From: Pseudomonas sp. GM84
GTDB taxonomy: Bacteria; Pseudomonadota; Gammaproteobacteria; Pseudomonadales; Pseudomonadaceae
Direction of reading: 5' to 3'
NCBI RefSeq assembly: GCF_000282535.1
Contig: NZ_AKJC01000166.1
Location: 1-42,495 of the forward strand
Length of the DNA stretch: 42,495 bases
Shown: positions 11,640 through 21,624 of the stretch, piece by piece
How the letters are laid out: each line of letters begins with the position of its first letter
How positions within the stretch are numbered: the first letter of the stretch is position 1
Made by a program: the position numbers and the translations under genes
The notes under the pieces: generated by a model
What the model saw: the letters and a program-made list of their open reading frames with translations, nothing else
Told to the model about the DNA's origin: nothing
Database searches by the model: none

Positions 11640-11680
11640 TGTTATGTTCGCCGGAAGAATTGATGGGCTACAGCCACCTT

Positions 11681-11769
11681 TGTGGGAGCGGGCTTGCCCC
11701 GCGAAAGGGCCAGGCCTGCCAACCGCGCTGGCCCAGCTGCCGCTTTCGCGGGGCAAGCCCGCTCCCACA
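11681..11769. repeat. REP pair, class B (inverted), between thiC and cytX
   Basis: Two 27-nt arms (11681-11707 and 11743-11769), perfect complements with core GTGGGAGCGGGCTTGCCCCG, separated by 35 nt. It fills the gap between thiC and cytX on the same strand and would form a hairpin in a thiC-cytX transcript. Confidence 0.9.
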
Positions 11770-11784
11770 AGGGGAGTGGCGTTG

Positions 11785-13930
<2,146 letters not shown>

Positions 13931-13938
13931 ACATGCGC

Positions 13939-13968
13939 AGTCTAGACTGGAGTGGTCGGCAAAGCCAA
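13939..13968 (-). promoter_or_regulatory. Candidate sigma-70 promoter of thiC
   Basis: Minus-strand TTGGCT (13968-13963) and TAGACT (13944-13939), 18 nt apart, each match the consensus at 4 of 6 positions. Initiation about 7 nt downstream would start the RNA at the 5' edge of the riboswitch, which is what is expected. Confidence 0.4.
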
Positions 13969-14096
13969 GCGGGTAAAACAAGGCGATGATGAAAGGCAAA
14001 CTCGGCGATTGTTGCCAGGGGCACACGGCACTACACTGGCCCGTCGTTCGATACCCAACAGTTCAGAAATTACAATCTCGTACAAGGATTGCCTCT

Positions 14097-15533
14097 ATGC
14101 TGCGCAAACTCTCACTGGCGATTGCCGTGTCTTGTGCGTCCAACGGTGTGGTCTGGGCAGCGCAAGTGCCCACGACAGTGAAGACCGATCTGGTCAGCGT
14201 CTACCAGGAAGCGGTAGACAACAACGCCGATCTTGCTGCCGCACGTGCCGACTACGGCGCCCGCCGCGAAGTGGTGCCCCAGGCCCGCGCCGGCCTGCTG
14301 CCTAACCTGTCGGCCGGTGCCGAGATGCAGAACACGCGCACCAAGTTCGACGAGCCGTCGGCCACCACCAACCGCAGTGGCAATTCGTGGAATGCAACCC
14401 TCTCGCAGCCGATCTTTCGCGCCGACCGCTGGTTCCAGCTGCAGGCAGCCGAGGCCGTCAACGAACAGGCCGCGCTGGAACTGTCGGCCACCGAGCAGAA
14501 CCTGATCCTGCAGACCGCGCAGAACTACTTCGCCGTGCTGCGCGCCCAGGACAACCTGGCCGCGACCAAGGCCGAGGAAGCGGCGTTCAAGCGCCAGCTG
14601 GACCAGTCCAATGAACGTTTCGACGTCGGCCTTTCCGACAAGACCGACGTGCTGCAGTCCCAGGCCAGCTACGACACCGCCCGGGCCAACCGGATCATCG
14701 CCGAGCGCCAGGTGCAGGACGCCTTCGAGGCCCTGGTGACCCTGACCAACCGCGAGTACAGCGCGATCCAGGGCGTGGTCCACACCTTGCCGATCCAGGT
14801 TCCGATCCCCAATGACGCCAAGGCGTGGGTAGAAACGGCCGGACGCCAGAACCTCAACCTGCTGGCCACCAACCACGCGGTCGACGCCGCTGAAGAAACC
14901 TTGCGCCAGCGCAAGGCCGGCCATGCACCGACCCTGGATGCGGTGGCGCGCTACGACAAGGGCGACAACGACAACCTCGGTTTCTCCAACCCCTCGCCCT
15001 TCCCCGGCCAGCGCTACAGCGGTGATGTGGAACAGACCACCATCGGGCTGCAGCTGAACATTCCGATCTACAGCGGCGGCCTGACCAGCTCGCAGGTGCG
15101 CGAGGCGTACCAACGCCTGAGCCAGAGCGAGCAGCAGCGCGAGAGCCTGCGCCGCCAGGTGGTGGAAAACACCCGCAACCTGCACCGCGCGGTGAACACC
15201 GATGTGGAACAGGTTCAGGCGCGCAAACAGTCGATCATTTCCAACCAGAGCGCGCTGGAAGCCACCGAGATCGGCTACCAGGTCGGTACCCGCAACATCG
15301 TCGACGTGCTCGATGCACAGCGCCAGCTGTATACGTCGGTGCGTGACTACAACAACAGCCGCTATGACTACATTCTCGACAACCTGAGCCTGAAGCAGGC
15401 GGCCGGCACCTTGAGCCCGCAGGACCTGATCGACCTGAAACGCTATCTGAAGGCGGACTACAACCCGGACAAGGATTTCCTGCCGCCGGACCTGGCCGCC
15501 GCTGCCGCCAAGAACTTCGAACGCAAGCCTTGA
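14097..15533 (+). CDS. tolC: TolC-family outer-membrane efflux/secretion channel (OpmH-like)
   Basis: The 478-residue protein forms the trimeric outer-membrane and periplasmic tunnel used by tripartite efflux pumps and type I secretion. A signal peptide (about residues 1-22, ending VWA-AQ) precedes two OEP repeats: first DLVSVYQEAVDNNADLAAARADY, then NLLATNHAVDAAEETLRQRKAGHAP. The beta-barrel region contains GNSWNATLSQPIF and the paired GLQLNIPIYSGG. The conserved YQVGTRNIVDVLDAQRQLY precedes the last helices. The start is ATG 14097, with AAGGA 8 nt upstream; an upstream in-frame ATG at 13986 adds a non-signal extension and is rejected. The length and its place next to thiC match P. aeruginosa opmH. 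Confidence 0.92.
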   Translation: MLRKLSLAIAVSCASNGVVWAAQVPTTVKTDLVSVYQEAVDNNADLAAARADYGARREVVPQARAGLLPNLSAGAEMQNTRTKFDEPSATTNRSGNSWNATLSQPIFRADRWFQLQAAEAVNEQAALELSATEQNLILQTAQNYFAVLRAQDNLAATKAEEAAFKRQLDQSNERFDVGLSDKTDVLQSQASYDTARANRIIAERQVQDAFEALVTLTNREYSAIQGVVHTLPIQVPIPNDAKAWVETAGRQNLNLLATNHAVDAAEETLRQRKAGHAPTLDAVARYDKGDNDNLGFSNPSPFPGQRYSGDVEQTTIGLQLNIPIYSGGLTSSQVREAYQRLSQSEQQRESLRRQVVENTRNLHRAVNTDVEQVQARKQSIISNQSALEATEIGYQVGTRNIVDVLDAQRQLYTSVRDYNNSRYDYILDNLSLKQAAGTLSPQDLIDLKRYLKADYNPDKDFLPPDLAAAAAKNFERKP

Positions 15534-15596
15534 ACCTGCTGGTGGCTTCTGTGCGAGCCACTGCCTTGCTCAACGTCTGAAAGCTGACGCAAATCC

Positions 15597-15703
15597 CTGT
15601 GGGAGCAGGCAAATCAAATGGTCTGTACGGGCCCAATCGCCGGCAAGCCGGCTCCCACAGGAAAAAGCACGGTGTACTTGTGGGAGCGGGCTTGTCCCGC
15701 GAA
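15597..15703. repeat. REP cluster with mixed classes between tolC and waaA
   Basis: 15631-15659 is a class A copy (core of the GCCGGCTTGCCGGC type) and 15679-15703 is a class B copy in the opposite orientation (GGGAGCGGGCTTGTCCCGCG). A degenerate half copy (TGTGGGAGCAGGC) begins at 15598. All other paired loci in this window have two arms of one class. The cluster lies between convergent gene ends, where these elements are common. Confidence 0.85.
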
Positions 15704-15719
15704 GAAGCCACCACAGCCC

Positions 15720-16991
15720 TCAGCGAACAAGTGCCCCCAGCCCATCGAGCAACCGCTGCAAGGCCCCCTGATTGGCCCGCATCACCGCCCTGCCCGCCTC
15801 GCCCATGCGCTGCGCATCCTGGGGCAACTCCACCAGACGGCGCACCGCTTCGGCCAGCCCCTCGGCATCGTCGATCTGCTGCAACGCGCCCGCCTCACGC
15901 AGCATTGCCGTGATCTCGAGGAAGTTGAACACGTGCGGCCCCATGACCACCGGCAACGCCAAGGCCGCCGGTTCCAGCGGGTTGTGGCCACCGGTGGCGA
16001 CCAGGCTACCGCCGACGAAGGCGATGTCGGCCAGCGCATAGAGGAACAGCAACTCACCCATGGTGTCGCCGAGCAACACACGGGTCTGGCCATCGACTGC
16101 CGTGCCGGCCGAGCGACGCACCGTGGCGAACTGCTCGCTGCACAAGGCATGCACAGCATCGAACCGTTCGGGGTGGCGCGGCACCAGAATCAACAGCGCA
16201 TCGCCATGCACCTGCAGCAACTGCCGATGGGCCTGCAGGATCAACGCATCTTCCCCTTCGTGGGTGCTGGCCGCGATCCATACCGGGCGCTGATCGGCTC
16301 TCCATTGCTGGCGCAAGGCCTTGGCACGCGGCAGCAACTGCTCGTCGATCTTCAGGTCGAACTTGATCGAACCGGTCACCTGCACACACGCGGGCCGCGC
16401 GCCCAGGTCGCGGAAACGCTGCGCCTCGGTTTCGGTCTGCACCGCAATCAGGCTCATCTCGGCCAGCATTGGCCGGGTCAGCTTGGCAAAGCGCGCATAA
16501 CCACGCGCCGAGCGCTCGGACAACCGTGCATTGGCCAGGGCCACGGGAATACCCCGCTTGGCACACTGGTGGATGTGGTTGGGCCACAGCTCGGTTTCCA
16601 TGATGACGCCCAGGCACGGGCGCACATGATCGAGAAAGCGCCCCGCCGCCCACGGCAGGTCATACGGCAGGTAGCAATGCTGGATGCGAGGCTCATCGGC
16701 GAACATTGCACGAATGCGCTCGGAGCCGGTCGGGGTCATGCAGGTGAGGGTGATCGGCAACTGCGGGTAAGCCTTGAGCAGCGCGCGCACCATCGGCGCG
16801 GCGGCGATGCTTTCACCGACCGACACCGCATGCACCCAGATGCCGCCCTGGCGCATGGTCGGCAGGTTGCGTGCAAAGCGTTCGCCAATGCGCTGACCAT
16901 AGGCAGGCGCCTTGCGGGCACGCAGGTACAGGCGCAGCGCGACCAGCGGCAGGCCCAGGTGAAACAGCAGGGTATAGAGGGTTCTGTTCAT
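15720..16991 (-). CDS. waaA: 3-deoxy-D-manno-octulosonic acid (Kdo) transferase
   Basis: The 423-residue GT30 glycosyltransferase adds Kdo from CMP-Kdo to the lipid A precursor at the inner membrane. The N-terminal membrane-anchor helix (TLYTLLFHLGLPLVALRLYLRA) is followed by IWVHAVSVGE with the catalytic Glu60, then LTCMTPTGSERI, the METELWPN motif, and the C-terminal nucleotide-binding part with FVGGSLVATGGHNPLEPA. The start ATG 16991 is chosen because the frame's earlier ATG (17048) would lie inside the LysR gene. It begins 11 nt after the stop of the LysR gene on the same strand. Confidence 0.96.
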   Translation of the reverse strand: MNRTLYTLLFHLGLPLVALRLYLRARKAPAYGQRIGERFARNLPTMRQGGIWVHAVSVGESIAAAPMVRALLKAYPQLPITLTCMTPTGSERIRAMFADEPRIQHCYLPYDLPWAAGRFLDHVRPCLGVIMETELWPNHIHQCAKRGIPVALANARLSERSARGYARFAKLTRPMLAEMSLIAVQTETEAQRFRDLGARPACVQVTGSIKFDLKIDEQLLPRAKALRQQWRADQRPVWIAASTHEGEDALILQAHRQLLQVHGDALLILVPRHPERFDAVHALCSEQFATVRRSAGTAVDGQTRVLLGDTMGELLFLYALADIAFVGGSLVATGGHNPLEPAALALPVVMGPHVFNFLEITAMLREAGALQQIDDAEGLAEAVRRLVELPQDAQRMGEAGRAVMRANQGALQRLLDGLGALVR

Positions 16992-17002
16992 GGCGGCGAA
17001 GT

Positions 17003-17893
17003 TTAACCGATCGCGCGCAGGTGCACCGCAAAGCGCTCGGCCAACCATTGTGCGGCCGGCCCCAGCGGCTCATCGCGGCGCCAGGCAAGCTCCACTACCA
17101 AGGCCGGGGGCCGCCACTCGCTGGCCAGCTCGACCATCTGCGCCTGGTAGGTAGGGTACTGCACCACATGTCGCGGCAACCAGGCCCAGCCCAGGCCACG
17201 CATCAACAGCTCGGCCATGGCGTAGAAGCTGTCGGCACGCCAGACCTGCGGGCTGATCGCCTCGCCGCCGGGGTAGCCGCTTTGCTGAGGGGTGATGAGC
17301 AATTGGCGGTGAAGCGCCAGTTGCTGGCGGGTGACCCGCGCTTCACGCGCCAGCGGGTGATCGACCGCGCACACCGTGACCATCTCCACGCTGCCCAGGG
17401 CACGCCGCTCCAGCGATGCGGGAATGCTTTCGTGATGAAAGAACAACCCCAGGTCAGCGCGCCGCTCCGCCAGCTTGCGCGCCACATCGCCCTGGGCACC
17501 ACTGGCCAGTTGCACCTCCAGAAAGGGATAGCGGCTGGCCAGTTCGTCGAGGCTGTCGATGACGGGCTGATAGGGCATGGCCTCGTCCTGGGCAACCCGC
17601 AACATGGCTTCCTGCCCCCGCATCAGCGCCAACGCGCGACCATCCAGGCGTTCGCACTGACGCAACAGCTCGCGGGCATCCTCCAGCAAGGCCGTGCCAT
17701 TTTCAGTCAGCCTGGGCTGCCGACCGCTGCTGCGTTCGAACAGGGTGACGCCGAGGTCAGCTTCCAGCAAGGCAATCGCGTTGCTGATCGCCGATTGCGC
17801 CCGGCGTTGCTCACGGGCAACCGCCGAGAACGAGCGCAATTCGGCAACCCGCGCGAACAGACGCAATTGTTCGAGATCCCAACGCTCTGCCAT
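17003..17893 (-). CDS. LysR-family transcriptional regulator
   Basis: The 296-residue regulator has an N-terminal winged helix-turn-helix (DLEQLRLFARVAELRSFSAVAREQ, then SAISNAIALLEADLGVTLFER) and a C-terminal periplasmic-binding-like effector domain. The start ATG 17893 (MAERWDL) is preferred over ATG 17908: the shorter form has AGG upstream and leaves the inverted repeat at 17896-17918 non-coding. It is divergent from emrE, 86 bp apart, and the dyad plus a promoter lie in that gap, so control of emrE and of itself is likely. waaA follows closely downstream on the same strand. The effector is unknown. Confidence 0.9.
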   Translation of the reverse strand: MAERWDLEQLRLFARVAELRSFSAVAREQRRAQSAISNAIALLEADLGVTLFERSSGRQPRLTENGTALLEDARELLRQCERLDGRALALMRGQEAMLRVAQDEAMPYQPVIDSLDELASRYPFLEVQLASGAQGDVARKLAERRADLGLFFHHESIPASLERRALGSVEMVTVCAVDHPLAREARVTRQQLALHRQLLITPQQSGYPGGEAISPQVWRADSFYAMAELLMRGLGWAWLPRHVVQYPTYQAQMVELASEWRPPALVVELAWRRDEPLGPAAQWLAERFAVHLRAIG

Positions 17894-17895
17894 CA

Positions 17896-17918
17896 ACCTA
17901 TCTCCCATGCTGATAGGT
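17896..17918. promoter_or_regulatory. LysR-type operator dyad upstream of emrE
   Basis: ACCTATC (17896-17902), nine spacer nt, GATAGGT (17912-17918): perfect 7-bp arms and an ATC-N9-GAT, T-N11-A core, the classic LysR-box geometry. The centre is about 52 bp upstream of the expected emrE transcript start and directly next to the LysR start codon, as expected for activation of emrE and autorepression. Confidence 0.7.
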
Positions 17919-17924
17919 AATGAC

Positions 17925-17952
17925 TTTACCCCATCCGAGGGACGTCTAGAAT
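17925..17952 (+). promoter_or_regulatory. Candidate emrE promoter
   Basis: TTTACC (17925-17930), 16-nt spacer, TAGAAT (17947-17952, 5 of 6 matches to TATAAT). It lies between the LysR dyad and the emrE ribosome site. Confidence 0.5.
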
Positions 17953-17979
17953 GCTCGACCAGTAACCGGAGAATCACCC

Positions 17980-18312
17980 ATGAACGCCTATACCTACCTT
18001 GCCATCGCCATCTGCGCCGAAGTCATCGCCACCGCTTCCATGAAAGCGGTCAAGGGTCTGAGCACGCCGTTGCCGTTGCTGCTGATGGTCGTTGGCTACG
18101 GGATCGCGTTCTGGATGCTGACCCTGGTGGTGCGCAGCATTCCGGTGGGCATCGCCTATGCGATCTGGTCGGGGTTGGGGATTGTGCTGATCAGCGTGGC
18201 GGCCCTGGTGATCTATGGGCAGAAACTGGATGTGCCAGCGATGCTGGGCATGGCGATGATCGTGGGCGGCGTGGTGGTGATTCAGCTGTTCTCGAAAACT
18301 GCCGGGCATTGA
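17980..18312 (+). CDS. emrE: Small multidrug resistance efflux protein EmrE
   Basis: This 110-residue protein with four transmembrane helices is a proton-driven antiporter of cationic aromatic compounds that works as an inner-membrane dimer. The key residues are in place: Glu14 (AICAEVIAT), Tyr40, Tyr60 and Trp63 (IPVGIAYAIWSGLGIVLIS), and YGQKLDVPAMLGM in the last part. These match the Qac/EmrE branch well; a guanidinium-exporter (Gdx) assignment is less likely. The ribosome site CGGAG lies upstream of the ATG. It is divergent from the LysR gene, with a LysR dyad in the gap. P. aeruginosa has the same pair at this place. Confidence 0.92.
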   Translation: MNAYTYLAIAICAEVIATASMKAVKGLSTPLPLLLMVVGYGIAFWMLTLVVRSIPVGIAYAIWSGLGIVLISVAALVIYGQKLDVPAMLGMAMIVGGVVVIQLFSKTAGH

Positions 18313-18326
18313 TGTTTGCCTGGGAG

Positions 18327-18409
18327 GGCCTCTCGCCGGCAAGCCGGCTCCCACAGGTATCTGCGGCGCCGTGGAACTCTGTGGGAGCCGGCTTGCCGGC
18401 GATAGGGCC
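18327..18409. repeat. REP pair, class A, between emrE and the FAD oxidoreductase gene
   Basis: Inverted copies at 18327-18356 and 18379-18409 share the core GTGGGAGCCGGCTTGCCGG, with an outer CTGCG/CGCAG pair also visible. It lies between two genes on the same strand. Confidence 0.9.
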
Positions 18410-18463
18410 GTCGCAGATATAGCCTGTATACTTGCCTGCTGTCCCAATCTTCGAGGTACCGCC

Positions 18464-19639
18464 ATGCCATCCGCCATTTCCACTGACGTGTTGATCGTCG
18501 GCGCCGGGGTCGCAGGCCTCTGGCTCAATGCCCGGCTGCGTCGCCTGGGCTACTCCACCGTGCTGGTGGAACGCGCCAGCCTCGGCGGCGAGCAGACCAT
18601 CAAGTCCCAGGGCATCATCCACGGTGGTACCAAGTACGCCTTGCACGGCGCCCTGACCGGCGCCTCAGAGGCCATCGCCGACATGCCTCGCCGCTGGCGC
18701 GAAGCCATTGACGGCAACGGCGAGCTGGACCTTGGCCGCACCCGCCTGCTTTCCGACGCTCACTACCTGTGGTCCCCGGGCACGCTGGCCGGCAATATCA
18801 CCAGTTTCTTCGCCAGCAAGGCCGTGCGTACCCGGGTCGAACAAGTCAAAGGGGAGCAACTGCCGCCTGCGCTGCAGGATCGAGCCTTCAAGGGCAAGGT
18901 CTATCGCCTGGCCGAACTGGTCATCGACGTGCCCAGCCTGCTGGCCAACCTGGCCGAACTGGCAGGTGACAGCCTGCTGGCCGGCCAGCGCATCGAGCCG
19001 CTGCGCGAAGGCGACGAACTGGTTGGCCTGCGCGTCGACGAGCGCGAAATTCGCGCCCAGCGCGTTGTGCTGAGCGCAGGCGCTGGCACCGAGGACCTGC
19101 TGCATGCCTTGGGCTTGCGTCAACCCGCCATGCAAACACGCCCCTTGCACATGGTCATGGCCAAGGGCGCCAACCTCAAGCCGCTCTATGCTCACTGCCT
19201 GGGCGGCGGGCCGAAGCCACGGGTGACGGTCACCACTCACCCGGCCGCGGACGGGCAATGGGTGTGGTACCTGGGCGGCGACCTTGCCGAAGCCGACGGG
19301 GTAGCCCGCGAGCCTGCGGCGCAGATTGCCGCGGCACAAAAGGAAATCGCCCAGTTGCTGCCATGGGTCGACCAGAGCCAGGTTAGCTGGGCCACGCTGC
19401 GCGTCGACCGGGCCGAGCCCGCACAATCCGGCCTGGTACGCCCGGACAACGCCTTCCTCGCCGATCAGCAGCGCTTGCTGGTGGGCTGGCCGACCAAGCT
19501 GGCGCTGGCACCCGACTTCAGCGACCGGGTGATCACCCACCTGGAGCGCGACGGCATCCGCCCGCAGGCGCAGGCCGACCTGTCCGACCTGCCACGTCCA
19601 CCGCTGGCCGTGCCGGCCTGGGAGCAACTGCTGCCATGA
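18464..19639 (+). CDS. FAD-dependent oxidoreductase (DAO/GlpO-like fold)
   Basis: The 391-residue flavoprotein begins with a Rossmann ADP-binding motif (DVLIVGAGVAGLWLNARL; GxGxxG at about residues 13-18) and an acidic strand end (VLVERASLGGEQT), then KSQGIIHGG, a DAO-like substrate region, and RVVLSAGAGTEDLL. The late VGWPTKLALAP segment replaces the usual C-terminal GxxGxG loop, so it is a divergent member and the substrate cannot be given. The start ATG 18464 has GAGGT 6 nt upstream. Its stop overlaps the ATG of the aldo/keto reductase gene by 4 nt, so the two are translated together and may act in one pathway. Confidence 0.8.
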   Translation: MPSAISTDVLIVGAGVAGLWLNARLRRLGYSTVLVERASLGGEQTIKSQGIIHGGTKYALHGALTGASEAIADMPRRWREAIDGNGELDLGRTRLLSDAHYLWSPGTLAGNITSFFASKAVRTRVEQVKGEQLPPALQDRAFKGKVYRLAELVIDVPSLLANLAELAGDSLLAGQRIEPLREGDELVGLRVDEREIRAQRVVLSAGAGTEDLLHALGLRQPAMQTRPLHMVMAKGANLKPLYAHCLGGGPKPRVTVTTHPAADGQWVWYLGGDLAEADGVAREPAAQIAAAQKEIAQLLPWVDQSQVSWATLRVDRAEPAQSGLVRPDNAFLADQQRLLVGWPTKLALAPDFSDRVITHLERDGIRPQAQADLSDLPRPPLAVPAWEQLLP

Positions 19640-20448
19640 GCCTGCCGACCCTGCATGACTTTCACCGCCCCCTGGGCAGCACCGGCCTCAGGGTGTCGCC
19701 CCTGGGCCTGGGCACGGTCAAGCTAGGCCGCGATCAGGGCGTGAAATACCCCACCGGCTTCACCATCCCCGGTGACGATGAAGCCCGCTTGTTGTTGGCC
19801 CAGGCCCGCGAACTGGGCATCAACCTGATCGACACTGCGCCGGCCTATGGCCGCAGTGAAGAACGCCTGGGCCCGCTGCTGCGAGGCCAGCGCGATGAAT
19901 GGGTGATCGTCAGCAAGGTCGGTGAAGAGTTCGAGGATGGCCAGTCGCACTTCGATTTCAGTGCCGCCCATACCCGTCGCTCGGTCGAGCGCAGCTTGCA
20001 ACGGCTGGAAACCGACCGCATCGAACTGGTGCTGGTGCATTCCGATGGCAACGACTTGGCGATCCTGGAGCAGCAAGAGGTCTACCAGACCCTCGCCGCG
20101 CTCAAGCAGGAAGGCAAGATCCTCGCTTATGGGCTCTCCGGCAAGACCGTGGCCGGCGGCCTGAAGGCGCTGGAACAGGGCGACTGCGCCATGGTCACCT
20201 ACAACCTCAATGAGCAGGCGGAACGCCCGGTGCTGGACTACGCTGCCGAACACGGCAAGGCCATTCTGGTGAAGAAAGCCTTGGCCAGTGGGCATGTCTG
20301 CCTTGCGCCAGGTGTCGATCCGGTACAGGCCAGCTTCGAGCTGCTGTTCTCACACCCTGGCGTGAGCAGTGCTATCGTCGGCACCATCAATCCGTTGCAC
20401 CTGGCCCACAACGTGGCCACCGTCGCCCGTATCCTGGGCCAGCATTGA
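19636..20448 (+). CDS. Aldo/keto reductase
   Basis: The 270-residue NAD(P)H-dependent carbonyl reductase has a TIM barrel. The catalytic tetrad is visible: Asp and Tyr in INLIDTAPAYG, Lys in WVIVSKVGEEF, His in ELVLVHSDGND. The N-terminal LGSTGLRVSPLGLGTVKLG and C-terminal SSAIVGTINPLHLAHNV (cofactor site) are typical. The 4-nt overlap with the upstream FAD oxidoreductase gene implies co-translation. The physiological substrate is unknown. Confidence 0.88.
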   Translation: MSLPTLHDFHRPLGSTGLRVSPLGLGTVKLGRDQGVKYPTGFTIPGDDEARLLLAQARELGINLIDTAPAYGRSEERLGPLLRGQRDEWVIVSKVGEEFEDGQSHFDFSAAHTRRSVERSLQRLETDRIELVLVHSDGNDLAILEQQEVYQTLAALKQEGKILAYGLSGKTVAGGLKALEQGDCAMVTYNLNEQAERPVLDYAAEHGKAILVKKALASGHVCLAPGVDPVQASFELLFSHPGVSSAIVGTINPLHLAHNVATVARILGQH

Positions 20449-20487
20449 GTTGTCGCCACCCCTAGGGCCTGGAGACTGACCCGACGC

Positions 20488-20496
20488 AAGGAGGAG
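20488..20496 (+). promoter_or_regulatory. Strong ribosome binding site for the GTG start at 20501
   Basis: AAGGAGGAG, four nt before GTG. It is nearly the full anti-SD complement and decides the start of the gene that follows. Confidence 0.75.
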
Positions 20497-20500
20497 CCTC

Positions 20501-21469
20501 GTGCCGCGTACTCTGATTCGCAAGAACCCGAGCAACTTCAAGACACTGCCGCTGCATGTCGAAGCCACCGCCGAGGGCCTGGTCTACCAAAGCATCGGGA
20601 TGCCGCTGAACTTTGCCCAGACCCAGCAGCGGCGCCGGGCCATCCAGCTGCCCGACAACCAGCGTTTCGTGGTGGAACTGGCCAACCTGGGTGTCTCGGT
20701 GCGTTTGACCTTGCACTGGCAGCAGCGTGACTACTGGGTGCTGGTACGGCAACGCCGCCAGGACCGCGGCGATGTGGTGCTGAAGCTGATTTCTGGCTAT
20801 GTCCCCGCCCAGGAGCTCAACCTGCCGCTGCATACCGCCGTGCAGGAAGTGGCGGAGGAATGCTTGCTGGAGACTCCGGAAGGCTGGCTGGGTGGGCGCT
20901 TCAACGATACCTGGCTGCCGGCTCCCTACGCCGCAGCCCTGCATTACCGCGAGGCATTGCCGTTCGTGCTGACGCCGCAGTCGGGCGCTGCCCGGCCCGT
21001 GCATTGCGGCAACCTGACCCTGCTGGAGCGCCCGCGAGCCTATGTGCACCTGCCTACCGCATCGTTGCAGTTGATCTACGACATGCGCCTGCAAGTGCCC
21101 CGGGAGGCGAAGAAGCTGAGCCTGTTCCACGTCGACGAACGCCTCGAAGGCGGCCAACTGGTTGCGCGCCTCAACCGCAAGCGGCCAGACCTGTACCTGA
21201 TGCCACTGCAGGACGGCCAGCCACTGGCCGAGCTGTATACGCTGAAGAAGGACGAATTGGTGCCGGCGAGCACCCGCGGGCTTTACCTGGCCGAGAGCTT
21301 TGCCCGGCAGAACGGTTGGGTGGTCGCGGAGGAGCGTATTCGCTGGAAGGACTGGGTGAAGCAGCAGGGCCTGGTGGAGCGCAAGGCTATGCCGGCTTCA
21401 CACCTGCAGCGTTTTGGCGACAAGGCGCGGGCGCTGTTGGAGCGGGCGCGTACCTCACTGCACAAGTAG
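20501..21469 (+). CDS. Uncharacterised protein with a degenerate Nudix box
   Basis: The 322-residue soluble protein has no membrane segment or Walker motif. I know orthologues mainly from pseudomonads, where some records call it a metal ABC transporter ATPase; nothing in the sequence supports that. Residues 99-123 show a near-Nudix signature: Gly99, five residues, Glu105, nine residues (normally seven), then QEVAEECLL, with Gln for Arg and Leu for Gly. The starting codon is GTG 20501, fixed by AAGGAGGAG at 20488-20496. It follows the aldo/keto reductase gene after 52 bp and faces hldE across a REP pair. A divergent Nudix fold is inference. Confidence 0.6.
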   Translation: MPRTLIRKNPSNFKTLPLHVEATAEGLVYQSIGMPLNFAQTQQRRRAIQLPDNQRFVVELANLGVSVRLTLHWQQRDYWVLVRQRRQDRGDVVLKLISGYVPAQELNLPLHTAVQEVAEECLLETPEGWLGGRFNDTWLPAPYAAALHYREALPFVLTPQSGAARPVHCGNLTLLERPRAYVHLPTASLQLIYDMRLQVPREAKKLSLFHVDERLEGGQLVARLNRKRPDLYLMPLQDGQPLAELYTLKKDELVPASTRGLYLAESFARQNGWVVAEERIRWKDWVKQQGLVERKAMPASHLQRFGDKARALLERARTSLHK

Positions 21470-21512
21470 CCTGGGAGTTCTTTGTACAAGCGAGCTTGCG
21501 GGAGGGCTTGTA

Positions 21513-21609
21513 TGTGGGAGCGGGCTTGCCCCGCGAACCAGGGCGAAGCCCTGGCCATGCACCTCTAACGTCAGGGCCGGCCCTTTCGCGGGACAAGCCC
21601 GCTCCCACA
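21513..21609. repeat. REP pair, class B, between convergent genes
   Basis: Inverted copies at 21513-21537 and 21585-21609 have core GTGGGAGCGGGCTTG, with CCCCGCG in one and TCCCGCG in the other. An inner palindrome around AGGGCGAAGCCCTGG lies between them. It separates the ends of the convergent genes at 20501-21469 and 21625-23046 and could act as a transcription barrier. Confidence 0.9.
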
Positions 21610-21624
21610 GCGGCCCCAGCTACC

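Noticed and set aside
11640..11784. Second TPP riboswitch for cytX
   Set aside because: Only a REP pair is present; no thi-box blocks.
13986..14096. N-terminal extension of tolC from ATG 13986
   Set aside because: It would put 37 residues before a good signal peptide; AAGGA precedes ATG 14097.
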